From Bradyrhizobium vignae (GTDB lineage: Bacteria; Pseudomonadota; Alphaproteobacteria; Rhizobiales; Xanthobacteraceae): DNA of 64,000 nucleotides. The DNA lies in contig NZ_RDQF01000009.1 in assembly GCF_004114425.1 (NCBI RefSeq), positions 62,001-126,000 of the forward strand. The letters are read 5' to 3'. A program made the position numbers and the translations under genes. How positions within the stretch are numbered: position 1 is the first letter of the stretch; each line of letters starts with the position of its first letter. This document shows positions 8,430 through 17,381 of the stretch, piece by piece. The notes beneath the pieces were generated by a model that had not been told where the DNA came from, made no database searches, and saw only the letters and a program-made list of their open reading frames with translations.

Positions 8430-9480
8430 TGCGACTTAGTCCGCTGTCCGTGCGCGAGTCTGATCGGCGCTATTAGAGGGAAATCGACGAGATTCGACGA
8501 TGGGAGCGGCTGTGCCTGGACGAGGCCTGCGCTGGTTTGTGCTGGAGGCGAGGGCGGCGCTGCTATCGATGGTGCAAAACTAAGGGGGGTAGAGCCGTAG
8601 GTCGAATCGTAGCTTTTGGGAGACGCAGGCCAAAAAGGCTAGAGATTGCAGCACGGTTGACATCCCACCCCTTCCGCCGGAGTCTCCTATCGAGAGCCAA
8701 GATCTGCAACTCGTCGACAATTCTGGTACTTAGCGAGTATTCTATAGGTACGTTGCAATTTAGGGTACGCGGTCCTCAGCCAACAACTTGAAGGTAGCCC
8801 ACATCAACCGGTCGCATTCCAGTCCCGCTATGGCAGCGACGGCAGGTGCGGGTCATCGAGCGACCGGACCGGCGCGCTGTTGATCTCTGACGGTATTTGA
8901 GCATACGCCCAACTCCAAGGCCGTCACGGCAGTCTTGGCCACGCCGGCAACGCTGATCAGTCGATTGACTCCGATAGGTGGCGAAATTGCCGAGAGCGCG
9001 AACGGCTCAAATTTTTCTGTGAATTCAAGACCACAAAATTGCGGCGGGTATACCGTCGGCATTTGTCCGTCAGACTTGAAGAATTGTGCTTGCAAATCAA
9101 CGCCGATACGCTGTCCCGAATGATAGAGTGGGAATAATTCAGGCCCGTCCGGGACTATCCCGTTCTATCCAATTGCACGAATTAACAGACTGATTTTACG
9201 ATCGAATTCGTCTGCGGCCTCTGAACTTGCGCTCTCATCCGGCGGTTCGCCGATGTTCACTACGCGGCCCAAGAAGTTGCTCGTGCATACCGCTTGAGCG
9301 ACTGCCGAGCCTTGCGTCGCTTAGACCATATTTGAACGTGTGGTGGGCCTTATGGACCGCACCGGCTTTCGACGTCATCAAATTTGCTAAGAAGTTCACT
9401 TCTCGTTCTCGCTCGCTTCTGCTGCACGCGCGTAGCCCCATGCGACAACATTCATGGTATGACTGCGATATGGTGTACGA
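8430..9480. other. Gene-poor, lower-GC spacer between convergent operons
   Basis: About 1.05 kb between the racemase stop and the end of the leftward binding-protein gene. Composition becomes visibly more AT-rich from about 8750 onward. All frames are short and broken; none has a convincing start with a ribosome site or a recognised domain. No terminal inverted repeat, transposase motif, tRNA or clear Rho-independent terminator was found. It may be degraded foreign DNA. Confidence 0.6.
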
Positions 9481-10317
9481 TCAGTTCGTCGGCCCGTCCC
9501 CACGGATTGCAAACGTCGTCGCCTTCAGCTTGGTCATGCCGAACTTGTCGAACAGCTTGTCATAGGTGCCGTCGGCGCGGATCGCCGTCATCGCGTCAGC
9601 AACGGCCTGGGCCAGCAGCTTGTCGCGGAAGGCAAACGTAATGTCTGTGCCAGCGATGTCGCGGACCCAGATCTTTGCGATACCCTTCTGCTCGAGCGAG
9701 TTGGCGGTCTCGTTGATGTTGAGCGCGGCCTCGAGCTGCCCGGCGCGCAGCGCCGCCGAGGTGGCGGTGACGGTGGTGAAGGTGCGCAGCTCGATCGGCT
9801 TGAGGCCCTTGGCCTCCATCGCGGTGTTGAACTCGCGCGCCTTGCGCTCGGTGTAGGTTGCCGATTCTACGCCGACGACGCGGCCGGCGAGGTCCTCGAA
9901 CTTCTCCAGCTTGAGGCTGGAGGAGGGGTCGGTGTAAATGCTGATCGCCTGCTGCGCGTAAGGCACGAGGTAGAGCATCTTCGAGCGCTCCTCGGTCCAG
10001 AACAGGCCGGTGTTGATGGCATCGAACCGGCCCGAGCGCAGCGCCGGGATCATCGGCGGGAAGTCCATGCGCAGGAACACCGGCTCGACGCAGATGCGCT
10101 TGGCGATCTCGCGGGCGAGCTCGACATTGAGGCCCTGCAACTCACCCTTGTCGTCGACGAATTGCTGAGGCGGCAGCGTCGGGTTGATCGACATCTGCCA
10201 TTTCGGCGCCTCGATCAGGCTCGACGCCGGCACCTTCGGCGTGCAGGTCTGGGCACCGGCGGCCTGTGTCAGGCCGACCAGAAGGACGATGGCGGAGAAG
10301 GTTTTTGGAAATCGCAT
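9481..10317 (-). CDS. Family 3 extracellular solute-binding protein, orphan
   Basis: A 278-residue periplasmic binding protein with a cleavable signal peptide (about residues 1-22, ending AAGAQ). The mature start shares SINP-x-x-PPQQFVD and LQGLNVELA with the binding protein of the rightward operon at 20781, so the two are paralogues of the polar amino-acid type. It has no permease or ATPase beside it and is the last gene of the leftward LacI operon, after a 68 bp gap. It probably delivers a second ligand to the same transporter. GGAG precedes the start. Confidence 0.9.
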   Translation of the reverse strand: MRFPKTFSAIVLLVGLTQAAGAQTCTPKVPASSLIEAPKWQMSINPTLPPQQFVDDKGELQGLNVELAREIAKRICVEPVFLRMDFPPMIPALRSGRFDAINTGLFWTEERSKMLYLVPYAQQAISIYTDPSSSLKLEKFEDLAGRVVGVESATYTERKAREFNTAMEAKGLKPIELRTFTTVTATSAALRAGQLEAALNINETANSLEQKGIAKIWVRDIAGTDITFAFRDKLLAQAVADAMTAIRADGTYDKLFDKFGMTKLKATTFAIRGDGPTN

Positions 10318-10385
10318 CTGAATACTCCGATCAAATCGTGGGTGGCAGAGGAGCCGTTCTCCGGTCCGAAGTCTTCTTCAATGTC

Positions 10386-10871
10386 TCATCGTGTGGCCGC
10401 CGTCGCGTCGGCTTGCCGGGTCAGGATCAGCGAGATGTGGCGGGCCGCGGTCACCACCTCGTCGCGCTGGTTGAGGAGGTCGAGGGTCTCGATGACGATG
10501 CCGCGCCCGGGATTCTTGGTCGGGCGTTTCTCGACGAAGCGGAAGCGGACGCGCAAGGAATCGCCGGCGACGATCGGCCCCTTGAATTTCACCTCGTCCC
10601 AGCCGAGCGAGGCGACCGAGGTCTCCTCGTATAGCTTCAGCTCCGACTTCAGCCCTTCCATCAGTGACAGGCCGTACAGCCCGTGGCCGATTACCGCGGG
10701 AAAGCCGCGGGAGCGCGCATAGGCGCCATCGACATGGAGCGGATGATGGTCGCGCGTGACGTCGGCGAAGGCCGCGATATCGGCTTCCGTCACGGTGTGC
10801 GCGGCGGTCTCGAACTCGGCACCGAGCGCGATATCTTCGTAATGGAGATTGATCGAGGCGCTCGTGTCCAT
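10386..10871 (-). CDS. MaoC-like hot-dog hydratase
   Basis: A 161-residue single hot-dog protein. The hydratase-2 active-site segment reads T-R-D-H-H-P-L-H-V-D near residue 40, so Asp and His are kept while the usual Asn is His. The predicted reaction is hydration of an enoyl-CoA, or its reversal. It begins 9 bases downstream of the CoA-transferase stop and is preceded by GAGGG. It completes a dehydrogenase, hydratase and CoA-transferase set in the leftward operon. Confidence 0.87.
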   Translation of the reverse strand: MDTSASINLHYEDIALGAEFETAAHTVTEADIAAFADVTRDHHPLHVDGAYARSRGFPAVIGHGLYGLSLMEGLKSELKLYEETSVASLGWDEVKFKGPIVAGDSLRVRFRFVEKRPTKNPGRGIVIETLDLLNQRDEVVTAARHISLILTRQADATAATR

Positions 10872-10880
10872 GCTGATCCC

Positions 10881-12464
10881 TCAGGCAACCTTCCGTGGCC
10901 GCGCCGGCAGCGCCTTGAAGCTCTGCGCGATTCCCATCGGGCCGGAACGGAAGATTCGCGGGTCCATGTCCTTCAGCTGAGGGCTGATGCGCGGCCTGAA
11001 GCCCATGTTCGCGAGGATGTCCTCCTCCAGCCGCACGCCCGGTGCGATCTCCGTCAGCGTCACGTGGCCGTTCTCGAGCTCGAACACGGCGCGCTCGGTG
11101 ACGTAGCTGACATGCTGGCCACGCTGTGCGGCAAGCGAAGCGCTGAAGCTGATCTGGCCGACTTGTGGGACGAATTTGCGGAAGGCACCGTCGCGCCGGA
11201 TCGCGAGGCGGCCATTCTCGACACCGATGTCGAACTTGCCGCCGGTCATGGTGCCGCTGAAGATCAGCCGCTTGGCATTCTGGGTGATGTCGATGAAGCC
11301 GCCGGAGCCGTCGCGGCGCTCGCCGAAGCGAGTGACGTTGACATTGCCTGTTACGTCCACCTCCGCGAAGGAGAGGAAGGCGCAGGAGAGGCCGCCGCCG
11401 TCGTAGAAGTCGAACTGATAGGCCTGGTCGAGGATGACCCGCGGATTGATCGCGGTGCCGAACTCGCGGGCGTGACCTGGCACGCCGCCGACGACGCCGG
11501 ATTCCACCGTCAGGGTGATCAGGTCGGAGATGCCTTCCTCGGCCGCGACATTCGGGATCATCGCGGAGATGCCGACGCCGAGATTGACGACGTCGCGCGG
11601 GCGCAATTCGAAGGCGGCGCGGCGGGCGATCACCCGGCGTTCGGTGAGTGGATCGGGTATGATCATCGCTACCGGCACGCGCGTCTCGCCGCAGCGTGCC
11701 GGATCGTAGGCGGTGCCGTAGGTCTGCATCTGCTCGGGTTCGAGCACGACGTGATCGATCAGGAAGCCCGGGATCTTCACCATCTGCGGATGGATCGAGC
11801 CGCGCTTCACGATGCGCTTGACCTGGCAGATCACGGTGCCGCCGGCATTGTGCACGGCCTGTGCGATCGAGAGATCCTCGCGCGTCGTGCCCTCGTGCTC
11901 CATGCTGATGTAACCATCTTCATCTGCGGAGGTGCCGCGGATGATGGCGACATCGGGCGGGGTTGGGACGCGGTAGAGCAGCCAGGACTGGCCGTGCAGC
12001 TCGAGCAGGTCGACCAGCGGCGCGGTGGTGCGCTTGTTCATGCGCCCGCCATCCTGGCGCGGGTCCATATAGGTGTTGAGACCGACATGGGTGAGCACGC
12101 CCGGATGTTTCGCGGCCATGGCGCGGCAGAGCTGGCTCATCACGCCTTGCGGGAAATTGTAGGCGTCGATCAGCTCGTCGCGGACGAGGCGCATGAACGG
12201 CACCTGGAGGCCGAAGTTGCCGCCGATCACGCGCGCGATCAGGCCTTCATGGGCGAGATGGCAGAGGCCCTTCTCGGTCACGGCGCCGACGCCGGTGATG
12301 TTGATCAGCGTCAGATTGTGCGGGCCCTGGCCGCCGAGGAAGCGCTGCTCCAGCGCATCGAGGATGGCTTCGGCTGCGCCCGTGCCGCCATTGCCGCCGA
12401 CGATCAGCGTATCGGTGTCGCGGATCAGGCCTGCAGCCTCTTTCGCCGTGATGATGCTCAGCAT
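10881..12464 (-). CDS. Family I CoA-transferase (propionate/acetate CoA-transferase, YdiF-like)
   Basis: A 527-residue protein with alpha and beta CoA-transferase halves fused, the length usual for YdiF and propionate CoA-transferase. The catalytic glutamate is seen in TVESGVVGG near residue 320, close to its position in characterised members. The N-terminal half has the glycine-rich GGNGGTGAAE. It lies 4 bases after the acyl-CoA dehydrogenase stop. It would activate a short-chain acid from acetyl- or succinyl-CoA. The regulon also encodes a family III CoA-transferase, so two activation steps or two substrates are implied. Confidence 0.9.
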   Translation of the reverse strand: MLSIITAKEAAGLIRDTDTLIVGGNGGTGAAEAILDALEQRFLGGQGPHNLTLINITGVGAVTEKGLCHLAHEGLIARVIGGNFGLQVPFMRLVRDELIDAYNFPQGVMSQLCRAMAAKHPGVLTHVGLNTYMDPRQDGGRMNKRTTAPLVDLLELHGQSWLLYRVPTPPDVAIIRGTSADEDGYISMEHEGTTREDLSIAQAVHNAGGTVICQVKRIVKRGSIHPQMVKIPGFLIDHVVLEPEQMQTYGTAYDPARCGETRVPVAMIIPDPLTERRVIARRAAFELRPRDVVNLGVGISAMIPNVAAEEGISDLITLTVESGVVGGVPGHAREFGTAINPRVILDQAYQFDFYDGGGLSCAFLSFAEVDVTGNVNVTRFGERRDGSGGFIDITQNAKRLIFSGTMTGGKFDIGVENGRLAIRRDGAFRKFVPQVGQISFSASLAAQRGQHVSYVTERAVFELENGHVTLTEIAPGVRLEEDILANMGFRPRISPQLKDMDPRIFRSGPMGIAQSFKALPARPRKVA

Positions 12465-12468
12465 GCCC

Positions 12469-13611
12469 TCACGCGGCCTCCTTTTCGACCTGGCGGGCGA
12501 TGATCAGCCGCTGGATCTGGTTGGTGCCCTCGTAGATCTGGGCGAGGCGGACGTCGCGGAAGATCCGCTCGATGCGGTACTCGCGCGAATAGCCGTTGCC
12601 GCCGTGGATCTGCAGCGCGTTGGAGACGTGCTTCATCGCCATGTCGGTGGTGAACAGCTTTGCCTGCGCCGCTTCCTTGGCGATCGGCTCGCCGGCATCG
12701 TGCAGGCGCGCGGCGTGGTGGATCAGGAGGCGCGCAGCCGCAATGTCCGTCGACATGTCCGCGAGCATGAACTGCACCGCTTGGTAGCCGATGATGGCCT
12801 GGCCGAACTGCTTGCGGTCCTTGGCATAGGCGGTGGCGTCCTCGAACGCGGCCTGCGCCATGCCGAGCGCCATCGAGGCCATCATCAGCCGGCTGAAGTT
12901 GAAATTGCTCATGGCCATCTTGAAGGCCTGGTTCTCCGGCCCCATCACGCTGTCCGAGGGCAGGCGCACATCGGAGAAGGTGATCTGGCAGTCGTCGAGG
13001 CCGTGCATGCCGAGCAGCTCCTCGTTCTTGCCGCGGGCGATGCCGGGCAGGGCGCCGTCGACCAGAAGACACGAGATGGCGCGATGGCCGGCATCTGCGC
13101 CGGTGCGCGCGAACACCATGATGCGGTCGGCGACGCCGCCGAGCGTCACCCAGGCCTTTGTGCCGTTGAGCCGCCAGCCATTGCCCTCGCGCGCCGCGCT
13201 GGTGCGGATGCCCGCGACATCGGAGCCGTGGTCGGGCTCGGAGACGGCGGTGGCGGGAATGATGTCGCCGCTGAGAATCTTGGGGATCAGCGCCTTGTGC
13301 GCGTCGGTGCCGTGATGGTCGAAGAACAGCACGGCCTCGACCGGGATAGCGAAGGCATTGGCGACCGCGCCGGAGCAGCGCGCCAATTCCTCCATCGCAA
13401 TGCAGGCCGCGACCGCATCGAGCCCGGCGCCGCCGGCGCCTTCGCGCAGGCAGATGCCGAACAGGCCGAGATCGGCCATGCCCTTGTAGAGCGTGCGGTC
13501 GAACCGGTCCTCGCGATCGATCGCGGCCGCGCGCGGCAGGATCTCCGCTTCCGCGAAGCGGCGGGCGGTGTCGCGCAGGGCTTTCTGGTCTTGGCTGTAG
13601 AAGCGATCCAT
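12469..13611 (-). CDS. Acyl-CoA dehydrogenase
   Basis: A 380-residue acyl-CoA dehydrogenase of normal length. It has the SEPDHGSD middle motif and the C-terminal IYEGTNQIQ with the catalytic glutamate. It follows the tautomerase gene after 12 bases and precedes the CoA-transferase by 4 bases, so it is part of a tightly coupled leftward operon headed by lacI. It is not a close copy of the acyl-CoA dehydrogenases at 4290 or 17378. It presumably introduces the double bond hydrated by the neighbouring MaoC protein. Confidence 0.93.
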   Translation of the reverse strand: MDRFYSQDQKALRDTARRFAEAEILPRAAAIDREDRFDRTLYKGMADLGLFGICLREGAGGAGLDAVAACIAMEELARCSGAVANAFAIPVEAVLFFDHHGTDAHKALIPKILSGDIIPATAVSEPDHGSDVAGIRTSAAREGNGWRLNGTKAWVTLGGVADRIMVFARTGADAGHRAISCLLVDGALPGIARGKNEELLGMHGLDDCQITFSDVRLPSDSVMGPENQAFKMAMSNFNFSRLMMASMALGMAQAAFEDATAYAKDRKQFGQAIIGYQAVQFMLADMSTDIAAARLLIHHAARLHDAGEPIAKEAAQAKLFTTDMAMKHVSNALQIHGGNGYSREYRIERIFRDVRLAQIYEGTNQIQRLIIARQVEKEAA

Positions 13612-13623
13612 GGCGTGCTCCCG

Positions 13624-13992
13624 TCAGTCGCTGGCGAGCTTGGAATCGTGGGAGACCTCGCTGCGGTCGCGGTCGAGGAAATAGACCGCGACATCGTCGC
13701 CCGGCACGCCATAGGCACTGCATACGGCGCGGGTCAGCGCGATGGCGGCGGCGCGCCGCTCGGCCTCGCTGCGGCGGAAGGCATGGACCTTGAGCAGGAT
13801 GCGTTGGCCGGTGGCCTGAGCGCCGAACGTACCGGCGTGGGCGTAGTCATCGGCCGCAATGTTCAGGAAATAGAGCGTGACCGTATCAGCGGTGACGCCG
13901 AAGGCCGACATCAGGCCGTCGGTCACGGACCGCGCCAGCGCGGCCTTGCGATCAGACGGGACTTGCGGGCCGAGCACTTCGACATAGGGCAT
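13624..13992 (-). CDS. Tandem 4-oxalocrotonate-tautomerase-like protein
   Basis: A 122-residue protein beginning Met-Pro-Tyr-Val; after Met removal the proline would be the catalytic Pro1 of the tautomerase superfamily. The length is about twice that of a 60-residue 4-OT subunit, and two beta-alpha-beta halves can be traced. The second half has no internal proline start, so one active site per chain is expected, as in cis-CaaD and MSAD. It sits 3 bases after the LacI regulator stop. It may isomerise an enol/keto acid or dehalogenate; the substrate is unknown. Confidence 0.78.
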   Translation of the reverse strand: MPYVEVLGPQVPSDRKAALARSVTDGLMSAFGVTADTVTLYFLNIAADDYAHAGTFGAQATGQRILLKVHAFRRSEAERRAAAIALTRAVCSAYGVPGDDVAVYFLDRDRSEVSHDSKLASD

Positions 13993-13995
13993 CGA

Positions 13996-15081
13996 TCAGA
14001 CCTTCGCGGACTTGGCCGCAGATGATTTGGATGAAGACGATTTGGACTTGGCGGATTTCGCGGGGGCCAGGGCGTCGATCCGGCGGCAGGAGTCGCGCTT
14101 GATCAGCCGGGCGCCGACGCGATATTCGCGAACGCCGTCATTGCCGTTGCCCTTGGCGTCCATGCGGTGCAGCAGCCGGTCGACGGCGAGATTGGCAAGG
14201 TCCCGCGCGCCGTTGTCGACGATGCTGATGGCCGGGCGGTGCCATTCGAACCACGGCATGTCCTCGTAGCAGAGCAGCGAGAGATCGTCGGGAATGGCGA
14301 TGTTCCGTTCCGCGGTGACGCGCAGCACGCCGAGCGTTGCCTCGTGATTGGCGACGAAGATCGCGCTCGGCGGCCGGGGGAGGTCGAGCAGCTTGCGGGC
14401 GCACGTCGCGCCGGTCTCGGGCTCGAAATGGCCGGCATGAATCAAGGTGTCGTCCCTGGCGATGCCGGCCTCGCGCAGCGCGCGGACATAGCCGGACAAG
14501 CGTTCGCGGCCGGACGTCGTGTCCTGGCGCCCCACGATCAGCCCGATGCGCTTGTGCCCGAGCTCGATCAAATGGCGCGTGCCCAGATAAGCGCCTTGCG
14601 GATCGTCGGCGAGCACGGTCTCGAGATCGGTCGCGTCATCGCGCCGCACCAGGCAGACGATGGGCACGTCTTTCGAGAGTGTCTTGAGCTGCGCGCCGTT
14701 CTTTCCCGTGGGCACCACGATCAGCCCGTCGATGCGGTGGTCGACCAGTGTGGCGAGGGTGTCGCTCTCCTGCTGCGGATCGTCGCCGCCGATGCACAGG
14801 AGCATTTGATAACCCAGCGCCTTCAGGCGCGCCTGCACCACTTCGGCCATCACCTGGAACGAAGCGTTGGTGAGGTTGTGGACGAGAAGCGCCACGAGCC
14901 GCGACTGTCCGGTCTTGAGACCTCGCGCGATAGGGTTCGGTCGATAGCCGAGCTCGCGCGCGATGCGCACCAGGCGCTGCTGCGTACGTTCGCTGGTCAG
15001 GCCGGTTCCCGTCAGCGCTCGGGAAACAGTGCTGACTGAAACGCGGGCCGCCTGTGCCACATCTTTGAGCGTGACGCTCAT
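13996..15081 (-). CDS. LacI-family transcriptional regulator
   Basis: A 361-residue regulator. The N-terminal HTH reads TLKDVAQAARVSVSTVSRAL, followed by the hinge region and a periplasmic-binding-protein-like effector domain. The start is the ATG immediately before this HTH; the frame stays open further upstream but without domain support. The C-terminus ends in an unusual low-complexity tail rich in Lys, Ser and Ala, about 25 residues long. It heads the leftward operon and diverges from the rightward one. Two near-palindromes in the intergenic region are its likely operators. The effector is probably the transported substrate or a derived intermediate. Confidence 0.93.
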   Translation of the reverse strand: MSVTLKDVAQAARVSVSTVSRALTGTGLTSERTQQRLVRIARELGYRPNPIARGLKTGQSRLVALLVHNLTNASFQVMAEVVQARLKALGYQMLLCIGGDDPQQESDTLATLVDHRIDGLIVVPTGKNGAQLKTLSKDVPIVCLVRRDDATDLETVLADDPQGAYLGTRHLIELGHKRIGLIVGRQDTTSGRERLSGYVRALREAGIARDDTLIHAGHFEPETGATCARKLLDLPRPPSAIFVANHEATLGVLRVTAERNIAIPDDLSLLCYEDMPWFEWHRPAISIVDNGARDLANLAVDRLLHRMDAKGNGNDGVREYRVGARLIKRDSCRRIDALAPAKSAKSKSSSSKSSAAKSAKV

Positions 15082-15098
15082 CAAACCTGCCGATAGAC

Positions 15099-15112
15099 TG
15101 CAAACGATTGCA
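15099..15112. promoter_or_regulatory. LacI-type operator O1
   Basis: TGCAAACGATTGCA is a near-perfect palindrome around a central CG, the classical form of LacI/GalR-family operators. It lies 17 bases upstream of the regulator start codon, so occupancy should repress the leftward operon including lacI itself. Confidence 0.75.
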
Positions 15113-15185
15113 GAAACGCTATGAGCTAATTCCACGCTTATCAAGCTCAAAAAATGGATGGTGTTGCCCAATGCAGAGCCATTTA

Positions 15186-15199
15186 TGCAAACGATTGCA
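15186..15199. promoter_or_regulatory. LacI-type operator O2
   Basis: This is an identical copy of the 14-mer at 15099, extended by one base pair on each side to a 16-bp element (15185-15200). Centre-to-centre distance between the copies is 87 bp, compatible with a looped tetramer. It lies 69 bases upstream of the first lyase gene and would control the rightward operon. Confidence 0.77.
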
Positions 15200-15268
15200 T
15201 AAGTCGTGCGGATATTCCGCAGGCGGCGTCCATCGCCTGATTCCACCCGAGCATCCGACGGTTCCCTG

Positions 15269-16174
15269 ATGAAGACGTTCCGCGGCACCTACACCGTCAT
15301 GATCACCCCGTTCACGGCTGCGGGCGAGGTCGATGTCGCGGCCTTGCGCGCCTTCGTCGATTGGCAGATCGCGGAAGGTATTCACGGGTTGATCCCGCTC
15401 GGCTCGACCGGTGAGTTCCTGTCCATGGACGATGACGAGAAAGCGCTGGTTGCCGAGGTTGTCATTCGCCAGGCCGCAGGCCGCGTCCCCGTGCTGATCG
15501 GCACCGGCGCGGAGGACACGCGCGAGGTGGTGCGCCTCAGTCGCCGTGCCGAAAAACTGGGCGCTGACGGTGTGATGATCATCCCGCCGTTCTATTCGGC
15601 GCCGACCGACGACGAGCTCGTCCATCACTACAAGACGGTGGCCGACGCGATCGCGCTGCCGATCATGGTCTACAACAATCCGGCGACCGCCAATGTCGAT
15701 CTCAAGCCGCCGCTGGTGGCGCGCATCGCCGAGATCGACAACTGCCTCTATATCAAGGAGTCGACGCTGGAGGTGACGCGGGTGCGCGACATCATCCGTC
15801 TCTGCGGCGACAGGATGACGGTGTTCGGCGGCATCCTCGGCTTTGAATCCTTCGTCGAGGGCGCGCAGGGCTGGGTGGCCGTTGCCTCCAACGTGGTCCC
15901 GGCGGAGATGGCCCGCATCTTCAGCCTCGTCGCCGACCACGGCGCGATCAGGGAAGCGCGCGAGCTTTATCTGAAATACCTGCCGGTGATCGAATTCGTC
16001 GGCGGCCAGGCCTATGTCGCCGGCACCAAGGCGCTGCTCAGTCATATGGGTTTTGCAGCCGGCCATCCGCGCCCGCCACGCCTGCCGCTGCCGGCTGTGC
16101 AGGATGCGGCTGCGCGCGTGCTGGTCAAGACGTTCGATCTCGCCTGGCGCGACGCGCCAATCGCGGCTGCTTGA
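15269..16174 (+). CDS. DHDPS/NAL-superfamily lyase 1
   Basis: A 301-residue TIM-barrel class I lyase of the dihydrodipicolinate-synthase/N-acetylneuraminate-lyase family. It keeps GSTGEF at the substrate carboxylate loop, the tyrosine in VYNNP and the Schiff-base lysine in YIKEST. It is the first gene of the operon under operator O2. The ATG was chosen at the start of the conserved barrel; an upstream GTG at 15206 would place the leader just beyond the operator. The likely reaction is aldol cleavage or dehydration of a 2-oxo acid. It differs from the two other lyases in this operon at the carboxylate loop. Confidence 0.9.
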   Translation: MKTFRGTYTVMITPFTAAGEVDVAALRAFVDWQIAEGIHGLIPLGSTGEFLSMDDDEKALVAEVVIRQAAGRVPVLIGTGAEDTREVVRLSRRAEKLGADGVMIIPPFYSAPTDDELVHHYKTVADAIALPIMVYNNPATANVDLKPPLVARIAEIDNCLYIKESTLEVTRVRDIIRLCGDRMTVFGGILGFESFVEGAQGWVAVASNVVPAEMARIFSLVADHGAIREARELYLKYLPVIEFVGGQAYVAGTKALLSHMGFAAGHPRPPRLPLPAVQDAAARVLVKTFDLAWRDAPIAAA

Positions 16175-16190
16175 ACTGAGGTGTGAACGG

Positions 16191-17381
16191 ATGAACCTGC
16201 TCGACGGCGTCAAGATCCTCAGCTTCAATCACTATCTCGCGGGACCGCTGGCCGCGCAGACGCTCGCCGATCTCGGCGCCGACGTCATCGCGGTCGAGCC
16301 GATCGAGGGTGCGTTTCAGCGCAACTGGGCGGTCGCCAATCATTTCGTCGCAGGTGACAGCGTCAATCATCTGGCGACCGGGCGCAACAAGCGCAGCCTC
16401 GCGGTCGATCTCAAGCATCCCGACGGCATAGCCGCGGTCAAGAAGCTGGTGGCGACCGCAGACGTGGTGATGGAGAACTTTCGGCCGGGCACGATGGCCA
16501 AGCTTGGTCTCGGCTACGACACGCTCAAGGCGATCAACCCCGGCCTGATCTACGCGATCGCAACCGGCTTCGGATCGGAGGGGCCGTACAGGGATCGCCC
16601 CGGACAGGATCTTCTGCTCCAGGCGATGTCGGGTCTTGCGATGCGGACGGGGCGGGCGGACGGCGAGCCGACGGCGGTCGGCGCTGTCATCGTCGATCAG
16701 CACGCCGCCTCACTCTATGCCATGAGCATCCTCGCGGCGTTGTTTGCAAGAACCAAGACAGGCAAGGGGCAGCTCGTCGAGGTCAACCTCTACCAGGCCG
16801 CGCTCGATCTCCAGGTCGAGCCGCTGACCGCATGGCTGAACGGCGCGCCGTCGCCGACGTCGCGCGGTCCGGCCGGCATCGCGGCTTGGTTCAGTCCCGG
16901 GCCTTACGGCGTTCACGCCACGGCGGACGGTCATATGGCGATCTCCATGGCAGCGCCCAAGGCGCTGGCGGTCGCGCTCGACAATGAGGAATTGAAGCAG
17001 TTCGGGGAGGGTGACAGTTTCTCGAAGCGCGAGGAGATCACGCGGATCGTCGCGGCGCGTCTGAAGCAGAAGTCGACAGCCGATTGGCTGCCCGCGCTGG
17101 AATCGGTGCGTGTCTGGCACGCACCGGTGCAGGATTATCGCGACCTCGAATCCGATCCCCAGCTCAAGCACCTCGGCGTGTTCAAGAGCGCCGAGAGCGC
17201 AGGCGGCGCGCCGATCCGCATGGTCGCCCATCCCGCGCGCTATGACGGCCGGACGCCGGAGGTGCGGCTTGTGCCGCAGCGATTGGGTGCACAGACGCGC
17301 GAGGTGCTCGGCGAGATCGGCTACGGCGCTGCAGAGATCGACGCGATGGTCGCCGGCAAGGCGGTCGGAGTGGCGCGATGA
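16191..17381 (+). CDS. Family III CoA-transferase (CaiB/BaiF)
   Basis: A 396-residue protein. The catalytic aspartate position of class III CoA-transferases is seen at about residue 140 in RPGQDLLLQ; the racemase-type Gly-His-Asp is absent, so CoA transfer is preferred over racemisation. The N-terminus is typical (LDGVKIL, then GPLAAQTLADLGADVI). It starts 16 bases after lyase 1 and overlaps the acyl-CoA dehydrogenase by four bases. Together with the YdiF-type enzyme of the leftward operon it suggests ATP-independent activation of a carboxylic acid. Confidence 0.9.
   Translation: MNLLDGVKILSFNHYLAGPLAAQTLADLGADVIAVEPIEGAFQRNWAVANHFVAGDSVNHLATGRNKRSLAVDLKHPDGIAAVKKLVATADVVMENFRPGTMAKLGLGYDTLKAINPGLIYAIATGFGSEGPYRDRPGQDLLLQAMSGLAMRTGRADGEPTAVGAVIVDQHAASLYAMSILAALFARTKTGKGQLVEVNLYQAALDLQVEPLTAWLNGAPSPTSRGPAGIAAWFSPGPYGVHATADGHMAISMAAPKALAVALDNEELKQFGEGDSFSKREEITRIVAARLKQKSTADWLPALESVRVWHAPVQDYRDLESDPQLKHLGVFKSAESAGGAPIRMVAHPARYDGRTPEVRLVPQRLGAQTREVLGEIGYGAAEIDAMVAGKAVGVAR

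Noticed and set aside
8430..9480. Possible insertion-sequence remnant
   Set aside because: No inverted repeats, target duplication or transposase motifs could be found by eye.
10683..12503. A 606-codon open frame on the plus strand opposite the CoA-transferase and MaoC genes
   Set aside because: It is a shadow caused by GC-rich codon use of the real leftward genes; its translation is rich in Ala, Asp, Arg, His and Glu with no domain.
12193..14025. A 610-codon plus-strand frame opposite the acyl-CoA dehydrogenase and tautomerase genes
   Set aside because: Antisense shadow; the minus strand has full family motifs with ribosome sites and tight spacing.
15082..15288. N-terminal extension of the LacI regulator
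   Set aside because: It spans both operators; the HTH begins exactly at the internal ATG.
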